A stretch of DNA of 38,074 nt from Flammula alnicola (taxonomy: Eukaryota > Basidiomycota > Agaricomycetes > Agaricales > Strophariaceae), in NCBI GenBank assembly GCA_015499995.1, contig JADNRV010000408.1:1-38074 (forward strand). Direction: 5' to 3'. Below, piece after piece: positions 1 to 12,239 of this stretch. The position numbers and the translations under genes were made by a program. The stretch's first letter is position 1. Each line of letters begins with the position of its first letter. The notes under the pieces were generated by a model. The model worked only from the letters and a program-made list of their open reading frames with translations, ran no database searches and was not told the origin of the DNA.

Positions 1-1532
1 CTGATTTTTTTTTGTCAGGTATCTCCATCGACAATCATGCCCTTCAAACGACCATTCCCCAACCCCCACCCCCTAGTACCAAAGCGACAGCGTAGCCTTA
101 CTGGCCTATTCGTTTGCCCTCCAACGATCTTTTCCTGTCATGCTTTCGTGTTTATGTGTATGTATTAATGTAATCCTTTCCTGCACGTATAAGTTAGAAT
201 TACGAAGATGTTATGTTCATAACAGCCATTTCGCCATGGTCGCCTCCTGCCTATGGATCCTGGTTTTCACAGTGTTCATCTCACTGACTTCGGAGGATCT
301 TCTACCAGACACTCGGCCTTACATTTTCAATCGTGTTTTCTAACAATCTGCTAGCGTTCACTAAGCACTTTCAATCGAGTGGCATTTGTCTTTCGGGCTC
401 TTGTTCCATTATTACGCGTCTTGTGCTTGATTCCCATTGTCTCCCTGATTCTCCCTTTCCCTAGATCTGGATCTGAGCTGATCTGAGGCTACGCTAGAGC
501 AGCTGTCCTATAGTCCTACCCAAGTCCTGCTCGGTGTTACTTTGGAACACTGACGCATAAATTAGAGCGCTGGGCCTTGGCCATGGTTAGCATCTTGCGT
601 TTGACAACGAATATAACCGCGAGGACTGCCATGTTTAATAGAATGCGACTTTTGGGGATGTTTGTCCTCAGAATCCAGGATCGCACTGGCATGTGTCGAT
701 TTCCGCAAAACCGGTCAGGACACGGCAACAAAGTCTCGAGCTCAAGGCAGTGTGCAATGAAATCTATTTCCCTCTTGCGACACACGCAGCGACAGCCTCA
801 GGCTCCCAGGACCGCCGGCTCGGCACTAAATATTTCGGGTTCGCTCTCTGGAACGATCTCGCGATCCACCTGTCCTCTCGGTTGAACGGTTCTGAATCGC
901 CGTTCGACATATTATCACTTGGTCCTTCCTCGGAGATGATTGAAGTCGCTGTGAACCTCTGTGAACCTCAAATTCCTTTTCCTGTGTAATTTAATTCATC
1001 CGCGTCGTATCAATTCCTATCTGTCGAAGTCCCTAGACAAAGAATGTGGGTACTGATTAATGATTCACCAATGATCTCTTGCTCTTTTCGTGTACTACTA
1101 AGTACTTTTGTATAGTGCCACTGGCAGGAGGAAAGTTGGAGGAAAGGAACCGAGCGGAGTTTAAATGTAGTTTGCGAGCGGAACTGGACTGACATGCTAT
1201 CTATCGTTGCCTCATGATACTAATAGAGCCCCCAACATGGTTTAGGCGGACTAGGCCTACCAACACAGGGCCACTGCCGGTTAGCTTTCCAGAGCCACAT
1301 TACCCTCTTCGTGTTAGGTTCAACAGATGGAGGAGGCGGAAATGTCTAAGTTTCCTGAATCCCTTTTACTTCTTATCGGTGTGAGTGATTATATCTTTCT
1401 TCATAGCATCATGTTACTCACCCAATGTAGCTGTCCGCACCCCGTCTCGACTGGACTTATGCTGCTCTGGCCAATTCCATGGCATTTCCGAGTTCCTCCG
1501 CAATTGCCTGTGGAAGATTTGCTCGATAATGA
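1..1532. other. No gene recognised
   Basis: Only short overlapping open frames are present on both strands, none with a recognisable motif. The stretch contains the diverged repeat at 360-560. The region at 1327-1532 might hold upstream exons of the open frame that follows, but I cannot show splice sites joining them. Confidence 0.5.
360..560. repeat. Diverged direct repeat, left flank of duplication copy A
   Basis: This stretch matches about 15,340-15,560 in the same orientation, at roughly two-thirds identity by eye. Shared blocks include CCTTGTGCTTG, TCTCCCTG followed by TTCTCCCTT, GGATCTGAGC next to GATCTGAG, and CATAAATT near GAG and GCTGG, all in the same order. It looks like the outer left part of the duplication that also carries the DUF6534 genes. 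Copy A has about 1.5 kb more DNA than copy B between this flank and the DUF6534 gene. No coding potential was recognised in it. Confidence 0.5.
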
Positions 1533-2039
1533 GTGCCTGTTGTACAGCGGAAAGCAACTGAAATAAATTACACGCCTCTCCGCCAAACACCGCTCTTTCG
1601 CGCCCGCGATATTCCCTTGCGCTGTCTCTATCGACTCTATGAGGCAGTTTGTTCCATGTCCAGGAATGAGCTCATGGAAGAGTCCCAGTATTATTTCCAC
1701 TGTCAACCAAAATGGAGACTTAAGGATATTCCCAACCCCAAAGATCCTGATCCACAGCGTCAGGCCATCCTCGCGAGCCTAGTAGAAACATTGGTTGATT
1801 CATTCAATTTCAAAATCGGTATGGGGTTGCGGCGGGGAGTTACTTGCGAAAAGCCATATCTCATCGCAGGTTTTCAGCGGCAACCTAATCCCCCATACGA
1901 GGAAGTGCCTGAATGGCCTGCTTCAGTTGAGCCGCTGTCGAAAACCCTGAAGATGCATCCCATTCTGGTGGAAACACCATATCCATACTTTATGAAACGC
2001 AATATTGTTGTCATTGTGGACTCGTTATGGAACTTCTGA
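1533..2039 (+). CDS. Hypothetical protein, possible gene fragment
   Basis: This is a 168-codon open frame without a clear start; the first codon is not ATG, so it is likely an internal or last exon. The translation looks protein-like: an acidic/proline stretch NPPYEEVPEWP at about residues 119-129, then KTLKMHPILVE and YPYFMKRNIVVIVD before the stop. I do not recognise a domain and assign no function. The antisense frame over the same bases is also open, which lowers confidence. It lies in the approximately 1.5 kb present in duplication copy A but absent from copy B, so it may have arrived by insertion or been lost from copy B. Confidence 0.35.
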   Translation: MPVVQRKATEINYTPLRQTPLFRARDIPLRCLYRLYEAVCSMSRNELMEESQYYFHCQPKWRLKDIPNPKDPDPQRQAILASLVETLVDSFNFKIGMGLRRGVTCEKPYLIAGFQRQPNPPYEEVPEWPASVEPLSKTLKMHPILVETPYPYFMKRNIVVIVDSLWNF

Positions 2040-2804
2040 AAGGACGTCTGCGCGACCGAGTTAAACAATTCATCTATCTTGTAACAGCGAAGCATGATGT
2101 CGCAGGTCACCAGAACGGCTTTCAAGCCCATTATCTTAGTATGTATACTCTGTTCCGGGACCCTCGTGAAATGCCCCATCATACCCTCGTTTATGTAGTC
2201 GGCTTCTTGAATAGTAATCGTGGAACCTAAATCATACCAAGTATGCATATCAGAAAGACTGACCATCGTTGTCTTCAACGAGCGAGTGAAGGATGGAGAT
2301 CGCATCTAGCAGGCTGACTTCTAATTCTCTCGCAAAGCCAGGTGGCATGGGTTGTCGGAGCATTGCGCTTTGTTGATATGCCTCAGCGGGTCAGCCGACA
2401 ATCAACTTTGTCATGCGGTTTGCACACTGGGCACATACCATACTTCCCTCCTTACAGCTTGCAGCCACTCCGCCTTCCATCGTCTCCTCAGAGAACGTAC
2501 CGATTGGCATGAGTGAAGTTTGAACACGACGTGGAAAGGGCCGCTTTCGCCAGGCTGCACAGGTGATTGCAGTTCAAATTTCGGGTTGCAGCAGTCCAGT
2601 CTCCGTTCTGGGGATGCGGGTCCTTAAACGCGTTGAGGGTTCTAGATGGCGCCGCGCTGGGTCGTAATCTTGAGCGCTTGAGCACTGATCCCAACTGAAA
2701 TGACGCGCGTGAACGTTCAACGAAGAGAACCACGCTTTAATTCCAAATACTAATCACATGTGCCCAGCCACCCGTGCGTCCATGCCACGCTGAGCATGCC
2801 ACAG
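2040..2804. other. Intergenic; left end of the better-conserved duplication
   Basis: No gene is supported here. From about 2580 the sequence starts to match about 16,060 onward. A short block containing AATCTTGAGCGCTTGAGCACTGATC is common to both copies, and copy B has one extra GCTTGAGC unit. This part lies just downstream of the DUF6534 stop codon and may include its 3' untranslated region. Confidence 0.5.
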
Positions 2805-5150
2805 TCATTTTCTTTGCTTTTCCTGATAGTTAAAGTTGCCTACAGCATTCCTTCCATGAATGTCTGCTTTTTGTAGTCCTGTGATCAATATATCAATGGT
2901 GATGCCAGACCTGTAAATAAAATAAATATTGACCGAATCAGTTTGGGTTTCGCTGTTCACAATGACATGGAGGCGGCCGTCTTCGTCAGTCGTGGTTGAT
3001 CTCCTGGTGGACAAAGTTCCCATCGGTATGGTCCAGTCAGAATCATTCATATGAGCTTTCTTCACGATGTGTCGACGCGAGTTGAGCCTAGTATGATGAG
3101 ATGAGTGGATGTAGAAATATACAACGCGAAAAAATGTACGTTGCCAATGCGCTGTTCATGTATACTGGCTGGGCATTAGATCTGCAACAAAGCGAAGAAG
3201 CTGTGTCACGCACGCTTGCCGCTCAGTGTAAGGCCAATGAAGAAATAGAAAGTATCTGGGAGAACTAAGAACTGCAGAAATAACATGCGTAAGTCGAAGA
3301 TCCAAGCCATTAAAGTCTGACTGACGAGGATCATATTTAAGGCAGCGCATATTGCAGTCAACACCCCACGGTTAATAGCGTTAACCATCAAGGTGTTTAG
3401 AATGGAATTAGTCCTGAATGAGACAGAAGATTCGGTAAGTATGCCATTGCCCCAGAATATATTACTCACGATTTCACGCCGCCCTTACGCTTTCCCAAGT
3501 TACAGACAAGAGACACGGTAATTGTGATATCACAAAGTAGGGCAGCGGCTGCTTCAAGTGTGGTGACGGGCTACGAAATGATCCAACTTGTGGTGCATAA
3601 AAGACGCAGAATTTTTACCTTGGTGGTGCTGAGTTGCTCAAACGATTGTAATCTGAGACTTTATATGTTGTGAGCTAATAAACGACACACTTTATGGCCA
3701 GAGGAAGTCGACGAACGTGATGATCGTTTGTGCTAGTGTTCAAGGCGATATTCAGTACAATATTCGACTGATTTCAAATATAAAACAAGTCATACCCAAT
3801 CCCGATCCTGAACCGAAGGATGCTCATTAGAAGTAAACTCACTCGCGCGTCCATGCTAAACGTACCAATTTCTGTCAGGCCCAATACCACATTTGATGCA
3901 TGGTTCGAACATTCAAATGCATAGATAGATTCTAGCACGTACGATAATTATAGGGATGACCTTATTCTTCTTCTCCACTGAGTCTACAGTCAGCCAAAGC
4001 AGACGATCCTTGGAAAGACTTTGACGCTCACAAAATGCATAGATACAGTAGGCGAAGTACCTGTCATAAAAGGGATTAGATATAGATCCGAATCGTCTTC
4101 AATCAAGATGTGCACTAACATTTGGACTGTAAATGCTGAAAGATACTGGGTGCAATGTCGTCAGTCTTACTTCACGCTAGGATTCGAATCCTGTACCATA
4201 GCAAATAGTTGCGCCTATTTATCCTATAATGAGAATATTTTCATCCAAAACGTATGCGTACGTACCGAATCTTGCCTAACAAGTGAAACGTATCGATCTT
4301 GTTTCAGTAATTTGGCAAAAAAAAAATGGGCACCAAGAACGACACACCAACGGATTTTAAGTAATCCAGTGACGTTTCCAAAACCATCAATAAGATATAA
4401 GTACGTGACCTGGAAGAAGATGATGCTTTGGAATGTCTCGATCACTCTGCAGGACGGCGATTAGGCCAGCTGGGAAGTTATTCAAATCGGACTGGACGCA
4501 CACTAATGATGCAACCTAGAAAGTTGAAAGGTAAATTAACTTATCGGTCTCTAGTATAACATGTTGTCAATACTTACCATCGCTCTGATGCCCCAGTGAT
4601 CTTTGCTATACCAATGGAAGTATAGCCATGCCTGCAGCATACCGCAGCCTTGAAGACTGAGAACGTCTTAGCGTGGAGAGCAATATAAGTATTGAATGAA
4701 CTTACAGAGTCTGGAAGAATATGGAGACTAGCCAGATTCCAAACGTCGAGTCGAGAGGGCTTCCCATTCTTTAAGGAACTTGCCTTGACTGTCGTAAATC
4801 TTTAAGTACGGTTCATGGAGAGTGATAAATAATCAATCGCAAAGTTAAGCAGTGTCATGATGCACCACGTATTTCATGTAACCTAGGTCACGGCCAGTTC
4901 GTGCTCCTATTGTCCATATCGTCCGGCGGGTCAGACTCTCTGCTGAATGCCGTACCGTCCTTTGGTATCCAAGCAGTCGAACTGAACCACATTCTCGACT
5001 CTCACCTAATGCTTAACAAGTAGTGTGTTCAGAGTACCATAAGCCCCATCCTCGATTCCCGGCTGCGACAAGTCCAGAAAGTGGAAGGTTGCGGAGATCG
5101 CGTCTGATGGAAAGGCTGCGGCGGGGTGTGTGTGTGTGTGATGATCGGCA
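2580..5150. repeat. Segmental duplication, copy A core
   Basis: About 2.5 kb aligns in direct orientation with about 16,060-18,545. It includes the complete DUF6534 gene, its introns and about 380 bp upstream. Identity by eye is high in exons (about 85%) and lower in introns, with many small indels. The shared upstream part includes CATGTAACCTAGGTCACGGC and a (GT)n run at 5125-5140 that is interrupted in copy B. Homology returns at 5555-5584 and, after the Helitron insertion, at 7604-7835. Confidence 0.85.
2805..4767 (-). CDS. DUF6534 family membrane protein, copy A
   Basis: This intron-rich gene appears to encode a complete multi-pass membrane protein of the agaricomycete DUF6534 family; its role is unknown. 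The start is the ATG at 4767. Exon 1 is 4706-4767 (MGSPLDSTFGIWLVSIFF) and exon 2 is 4578-4656 (WLYFHWYSKDHWGIRAM). Family landmarks follow in order: VVIETFQSIIFFQVTYLYLI; RYFAYCIYAF spliced to LEKKNKVIPIII; an LEAAAALLCDITITVSLV helix; SILNTLMVNAINRGVLTA; PDTFYFFIGLTLSGK; and YMNSALAT spliced to LNSRRHIV. A soluble tail of about 85 residues ends at 2805. The splice joins I could check all keep frame using GT/AG introns, so no break is needed. A paralogue with the same structure lies at 16,302-18,265. Some middle exon edges are not resolved. Confidence 0.8.
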
Positions 5151-5584
5151 GTCACTCCTTGCCACTTCCATTCGCCCCCAGTCAGCGGTCCATAACTGGA
5201 TATCTGAAGCTGAAAGAAGGGCTCGTTACCTTTGTATGTGCCATGTGGTAGGATACCGGATACCAAGAAGTGCTGCAATCGGATACAGTACTAATGCAAA
5301 AGAAAGGGTTCTTTCCCCGCTGTTCATATCGCCGGCCTTTGCCGTGCTTATGAAACACCTTACTATTGGGGGAGAAACATTCCGACTCCTTCGTTGTATG
5401 GAACGTTTCACGGGGACTTTACGAGAAATTACTTCCAAGCCGCTGGGCCTCTCCTTGACTGATCAATCAGCAAAGTTCGAAACAGTAACAAGGGTTCTTC
5501 AAGTTCATGGAACGCCCATTCTACCCAGTATCAAGATGCTGTTGTCATCATAACTTTAGTATTTACGCACACATATTGCTGACA
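4768..5584. other. Upstream region of DUF6534 copy A
   Basis: No gene is assigned. Positions 4768-5150 are shared with copy B and probably contain the promoter of the DUF6534 gene. Positions 5150-5555 have no clear match in copy B. Open frames exist on both strands (for example 5023-5553 on plus and 5006-5278 on minus) but carry no recognised motif. The last 30 bases, ending TATTGCTGACA, match copy B again just before the Helitron boundary. Confidence 0.5.
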
Positions 5585-5852
5585 TCACTATAACGAAAGA
5601 GGCTAGGTGCCCCACAGTTTCCCACGTTGTTCGTGAGGCTCAAGCGGTCGCGATTGCGTGGCCGATCTCGGTTTCTCCGTACGGGTGGCAGAAAGTGACA
5701 CTTTGACACTTTGTCTTTCCACGTTTTCTGTTATCGAAAGTGAGAGCGTTGTGCCAGAGTGTTATCTTGGTTTGTTGGGGGGAGCCCCACTTATTTGTGC
5801 ACGCACGGGATGTGACGCATGTGACATTGTTGTTTCATATCTGTCTTCGCAA

Positions 5853-7034
5853 TAGGGTTGCGGAAAAAACTCCGAATAAGTTCCCAAGTGTAAGTTACAA
5901 TGTAATTTACATGTAAATTACCTATTTTATGCAAGTCCAGAAATCGGCCTTGCATTTTATGCATAAAATTCTCACGTGATTTATTTTGTGGAAAAGGCCT
6001 ATGGCGGCGTGTTACGCATTACATCAACGTTACATCTATACAGGATGAGGCTGAGTACTTTCGAGCTCGGCGAGCGAGTCTAGAGACGTTGGGAGGTGGT
6101 TCGAGCGCGGTTGGAGCACGGTAATCTTATCAGATTAGGATTTCTGCAGCTGGCAGGCGGTGTCACGTGTTTTAAGCGTGGGAAAATACAGGTTTGTAAA
6201 TTACGATGTAAATTTAGTGTTGTCCCCGGAGCGAGGTGGCCTCGAGGTACACTTCGCCTCGCCTCGAAAATGGACCACCTCGGACCACCTCGTTGACAAC
6301 GAGTTGGTTCGAGGTCACTTCGACGAGGTGACACGAGGTGCATCAAATCAGACACGTGACGCCGCTGGGCGTCCAGGCTTTGCGTACGCTCGCAACGCTC
6401 TATGCTCTCTCCCTTTATTTTCGCCATTATTTTGAATGTGATACATGAAGAAGTAGTATAAAAATAATATTCTCATATTTTCTTCTTTTTAGAGCAGAAC
6501 ACCCCCACGCCGTTTCATGTAAGGCATGAAATGCCGCCGAGTGAAGGCCATCAGGTAGAAAATCTCACTAGTATGGGTCGACATGTGTTCAGATATCTTG
6601 GAAACTGGTTCCGGTATATTATAAGTAGCAAATTTCAACGAAATCTATAGAGGCACACTTTTTTTCTTGTGGATAGCTTCAACAAGTAATTTCTACGGCA
6701 AATGTAGTATGTATATCAGGGTTTATCATATCTAATCGCTTTGGGTCGCGTGCCTGTCGGGGTCAGTTCAGATCAGACCAGTTTCTCAGCCGATTTTTCT
6801 GATCATCTCATTGGCTGAAGCTTTGATGGCGGGGAACACCGACCTCGTCGAGGTGCCTCGAGGTGCACTTCGTGTCACCTCGTTCTCGTCGAGTTGGTTC
6901 GAAGTGTCACCTCGCCTCGCTTCACCTCACCTCGGGGACAACACTATGTAAATTACATTACATGCCGTCGAAAATTGCGGACTTTGTAAATTACATAGTT
7001 ACATGTAAGTCGAGGAATAAGTTCCGCAACCCTA
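5853..7034. mobile_element. Outer hAT-type non-autonomous element
   Basis: The element is bounded by perfect 13-bp terminal inverted repeats TAGGGTTGCGGAA / TTCCGCAACCCTA. It is flanked by a perfect 8-bp target duplication CTTCGCAA (5845-5852 and 7035-7042). An 8-bp duplication and TAGGGTTG-type ends are characteristic of the hAT superfamily. Subterminal TGTAAATTAC / GTAATTTACA motifs occur near both ends. It contains a second complete element (6215-6946). Without that insertion and one of its target duplications it would be about 442 bp. There is no transposase open frame, so it is a MITE-like passenger. Confidence 0.88.
6215..6946. mobile_element. Inner hAT-type non-autonomous element with GAGGTG-rich arms
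   Basis: Perfect 14-bp terminal inverted repeats TAGTGTTGTCCCCG / CGGGGACAACACTA enclose 732 bp. The flanks are a perfect 8-bp duplication TGTAAATT (6207-6214 and 6947-6954), itself part of the outer element's subterminal repeat. Both arms (about 6229-6345 and 6842-6935) are packed with CGAGGTG/CACCTCG words in both orientations, so the arms can fold on each other over about 110 bp. Subterminal short repeats are typical hAT transposase binding sites; that these words do this job is inference. No transposase is encoded. Confidence 0.88.
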
Positions 7035-7128
7035 CTTCGCAAAACTTTGCTTTCACTGTGGTTCAAACAACTTTTTAATTTACTTTCTGATTCAGCAAGT
7101 AACCGTGCGGAGCACGGGAACGCGCTAG

Positions 7129-7603
7129 TCTATATCTATATTCGCGCTAAGTTTCCCACGCGTACCCATCGTGTCAGAATCGCTTGCGAGGCCGAAATTT
7201 GGGCTTAAGCTGGGTTTTTTGGCACTAAAAGGGAGCTTCGGAGGTTTCTTCATCCTCTTGCAGCTAAGAATTTGAGATCGTCGAGAGCTTTCAGGTGCAG
7301 GGGCGCGTTCTTCTGCTGTTTATATGTTTGGCATCAGCATCCGCTTACGTAAGGCATTCAGTGCTCCACTTCTTTTGCCGAGCCGCTTACGATGCAAATG
7401 TGAGTGGGATACTATAGTCATTCTGCCAGTCCCGATTCATAACCCAGGCTGTCATTAGTACATGCACCTCCAACTCAGGGTTCCTAAATATATGAAGAGA
7501 TTTCTCCAGTGGACCAAGCCGACCAGTACAGTAACCTATGTAAGTACAACTTTAAGCAATTCTGATTCAGCGAGGATCCGTGCGGAGCACGGAGATGCGC
7601 TAG
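7129..7603 (+). mobile_element. Non-autonomous Helitron, unit 2
   Basis: This unit starts at TCTATATCTATATTCG, immediately after the CTAG end of unit 1. It ends with hairpin CCGTGC-GGA-GCACGG (7578-7592), 7 bases and CTAG (7600-7603), followed by T. Its last 45 bases closely resemble those of unit 1 (TTCTGATTCAGC, the same hairpin, GCGCTAGTC), so both belong to one family. The two units also share GTTTCCCACG near the 5' end. Homology to duplication copy B resumes directly after position 7603, which sets the right border of the whole insertion. No coding sequence is present. Confidence 0.65.
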
Positions 7604-7835
7604 TCAATACTAACGGGCAATGTCGATACATCGACCCCACAATGCCCAAGGAGATTCATATCGAATGGAGTTATATAATGCTGAGCTGAATTGCTAACAA
7701 ATGACGGTCACCAAACCTCGCCTCAAGCCAGGGTTCTGTCAGAATCTGTCGACGGCTCTTCCCGTATCGGAAATGCTGTAAATAGACGCCCGTTTGCCAA
7801 GATAACTTGGCAAAAGCTGGACATGCCTTTTCTAG
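7604..7835. repeat. Segmental duplication copy A, part right of the Helitrons
   Basis: This part matches about 18,810-18,965. Shared blocks in the same order are TCA-TAAC-GG at the junction, TCGAYCCCACARTG, GTTCTGTCGACGGCT, then AAATAGACGCCCGTTTGC and GATAACT-GGCAAAAGC. In copy B these blocks follow TATTGCTGACA directly, with no intervening 2 kb. No gene is recognised within it. Confidence 0.7.
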
Positions 7836-7854
7836 ACAATCTTTCATATGTTCT

Positions 7855-8316
7855 AGTTCAGGGCTATCCACCTCAATCTCATACCCTTCCCACAACGATG
7901 TCTTCCTCTTCTTCCTCTCTCTTCTGCATGGGAAACCCCCTGCTCGACATGCAGGTCAGGAATGGAGAGGTGCTTCTTGAGAAATACAGTTTTTGATCGC
8001 CAATGGTGTAATTTTGGCTGAGGAGAAACATGCGGGAATGTAAGAAAGTCCCAGATCGTATTCTATAATGTGGTGTCAAGCCTTATTTATTTCCGAGTCC
8101 TCGCTACTGGATAGCTACGATGAGATTGTTGCCGAGCGTGAAGTTACCTAGTTATGCTGCTGGTGCCGCACGGAACGTTGCCAGTGGTGCTGCCGCCTGG
8201 CTCAGTTTTCTACACCGGTGCTGTCATCGGTGATGATCTTGCCGAGCAGATCAAGAAAGCCAACAAGCGCGAAGGTCTCGACCAGTGTACCAAGTAAAGA
8301 AAGACGAGAAAACGGG
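7855..8316 (+). pseudogene. Truncated adenosine kinase copy
   Basis: This is a partial duplicate of the adenosine kinase gene at 26,796. Homology begins about 43 bp before the ATG (7898) with GGGCTATCCACCTCAA, so part of the 5' untranslated region came along. Exon 1 is retained up to LLEKY, then a frameshift gives a premature stop. Intron 1 is still present, so this is a DNA-level copy and not a retrocopy. Exon 2 has a TAG after EVT. Intron 2 is gone, together with the end of exon 2, by a deletion. Exon 3 is recognisable (VLPPGSVFYTGAV, ANKREGLDQ) and homology stops at about 8316. The PfkB catalytic region is absent, so no kinase can be made. Confidence 0.9.
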
Positions 8317-8740
8317 CTTGAGATATGGAGCTGGGAGGTTGGCCGGGGGTAACATCATCAAAGATCTTGGAGGCGCCCACGCTGGAGAAGACGGGCGCGT
8401 TTCAGCGCCACCAATTTTGCCTTCATAGATTTGTCGATGCATAGGGATTCAGATGTAATATAAACCTTTTATTCTTCTCTTGTGTGTGCATGTGAATTCA
8501 CGACTACCGTGGCACACTGTGAGTAAGTACTTTGGATGCTTTATGAGAACACTACGACGCCATGTAGTACTTTAAAAGAACAAGTAATACTGTATTTCTG
8601 AATTAAATTGTGTAAGTAGCAAATGTGTAGATTGAGAATTAGAAGACCCAAATAGTTGTCAAGGAAATTAATCAATAGGCATCCTGAGAAAAACGTAAAA
8701 AGAGAAAATAATGAGCGCTACAGCCGGTGTGAAAATACAT
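8317..8740. other. Intergenic DNA after the kinase fragment
   Basis: The sequence does not continue the adenosine kinase gene. A short coding-like phrase around 8317-8430 is not recognised. From about 8450 the DNA is AT-rich and probably includes the 3' untranslated region of the convergent GMC oxidoreductase gene. Confidence 0.4.
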
Positions 8741-11104
<2,364 letters not shown>

Positions 11105-11156
11105 GTCTGCGACGAGGACAGGAAGTGCTAATCAAATACCAGTGCCGAAACCACCC

Positions 11157-11162
11157 TTTATA
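11157..11162 (-). promoter_or_regulatory. TATA-like box of the GMC gene
   Basis: Read on the minus strand, TATAAAGGG lies about 53 bp upstream of the GMC ATG at 11,104. This is a plausible core promoter position for a regulated secreted-enzyme gene. Assignment rests on motif and distance only. Confidence 0.4.
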
Positions 11163-12239
11163 CCGCTCGGGATGCATAAGTTGAAGGGGCCGCTGTGACA
11201 TGGGATTGATCGCTGATGTCTGGTGTGGATCTATGTGGAAGTGCTAAGCGCTAAGCACTACATAGTACAGCGAGATGATAGATCTTTTCATAACAGATTG
11301 CGCAACGGTATTAATAAAAGTTGTTTGCTCGTGTGGGCTTCATCACCTGACGAATGTTTGCCGACGGCTGCCGGCAGGGATTTCCCCTCCCCCTTCGCGC
11401 TCAAGACCCTGAAAACCAACGGAAACTGATGGAAAGGATGCATGACAACTCTCGCGACGACGCTGAACAGAAATCCTCCTTACGGAGGTGGACTCAGGGA
11501 TAAGGGACGTGGGTACCAAGCCTTCCGCCGAGAGGCACCATCATATCATGACCAAACTTTTATTGCTCTGTGTGTGCAAACCGTTATGCAAGAGACTGTA
11601 AACGTGCGAACCCGGTACGCTCTTTGCATACCACTGCAGAATGTTTTGGAGACATCGTTCATGCTCTGTGGCGAAGGAATGAAATGAAATCTAAGTAATG
11701 TACATTGTAGATGACCAAAATATAGCCTACGTTAGCGTTATATGTACTAGTCTTTGCGGGGAGATATGGTGCAGACTTTGTCAACGAGAAAAACTAACGT
11801 CGAGCACGTTGCCACGACGTACAGTCGCTAGGCAGATTCTTGCCACTGTGTATTTCGAGCGCAAGGAAATGGATAGTAACTTATCGCACACAAATTAGAA
11901 TGATGACCCTTCCATCGCCAGTGCGTACAACCGCCGTTGAACCTATAGTGAGGAAGCACACAAGCCTGCGCCGTAGTAAGATCTACAAAATTTACATACC
12001 AAATATTTAATGGTATCAAGGTATTGAGGTATCCAGAGCCTGAAATATTGCATCCTAAACATTCGTTAAGGATAGAGACGCGCCATGTTGAATCGTAGTA
12101 TGCTGGCTTCTGATTTCGTCAGTTGGCAAAGCCTTCAATAACTGGGAAGGCGGTTTCGTGTGACCATAGTCAGCCGCCGGCGCAACAATAGGCGGGTAAT
12201 CTAATTTTCAGATAAATTCAAAAGGTATTAGAAAGATGT
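11163..12239. other. No gene recognised
   Basis: About 1.1 kb between the GMC promoter and the NACHT relic has only short overlapping open frames. A small repeated word GCTAAGCGCTAAGCAC occurs near 11,244. I see no transposon ends, RNA gene or conserved protein motif. Confidence 0.5.

Larger units (their letters stand above)
5585..7128 (+). mobile_element. Non-autonomous Helitron, unit 1 (interrupted by hAT elements)
   Basis: The 5' end is TCACTATAACGAAAG, preceded by A at 5584. The 3' end has a hairpin CCGTGC-GGA-GCACGG (7103-7117), then 7 bases and CTAG (7125-7128). A TC 5' end, a subterminal 3' hairpin and a CTRR terminus are the known hallmarks of Helitrons, which insert between A and T. 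The left boundary coincides exactly with the point where homology to copy B stops (TGACA followed by T). Removing the nested hAT insertion and one target duplication leaves about 354 bp. No Rep/helicase coding sequence is present, so it would depend on an autonomous element elsewhere. Confidence 0.7.

Noticed and set aside
4180..4205. tRNA B-box-like GGATTCGAATCC
   Set aside because: No A box, cloverleaf or acceptor stem around it. It lies in a DUF6534 intron and is not conserved in the paralogous copy.
5125..5140. (GT)n microsatellite
   Set aside because: Only eight units and interrupted in the paralogous copy; an ordinary simple repeat.
5006..5278. Minus-strand frame with AFPSD-I-ATF shared by both duplication copies
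   Set aside because: The two copies differ at amino-acid-changing positions and by frame-shifting indels, so the similarity reflects shared DNA upstream of DUF6534, not a conserved protein.
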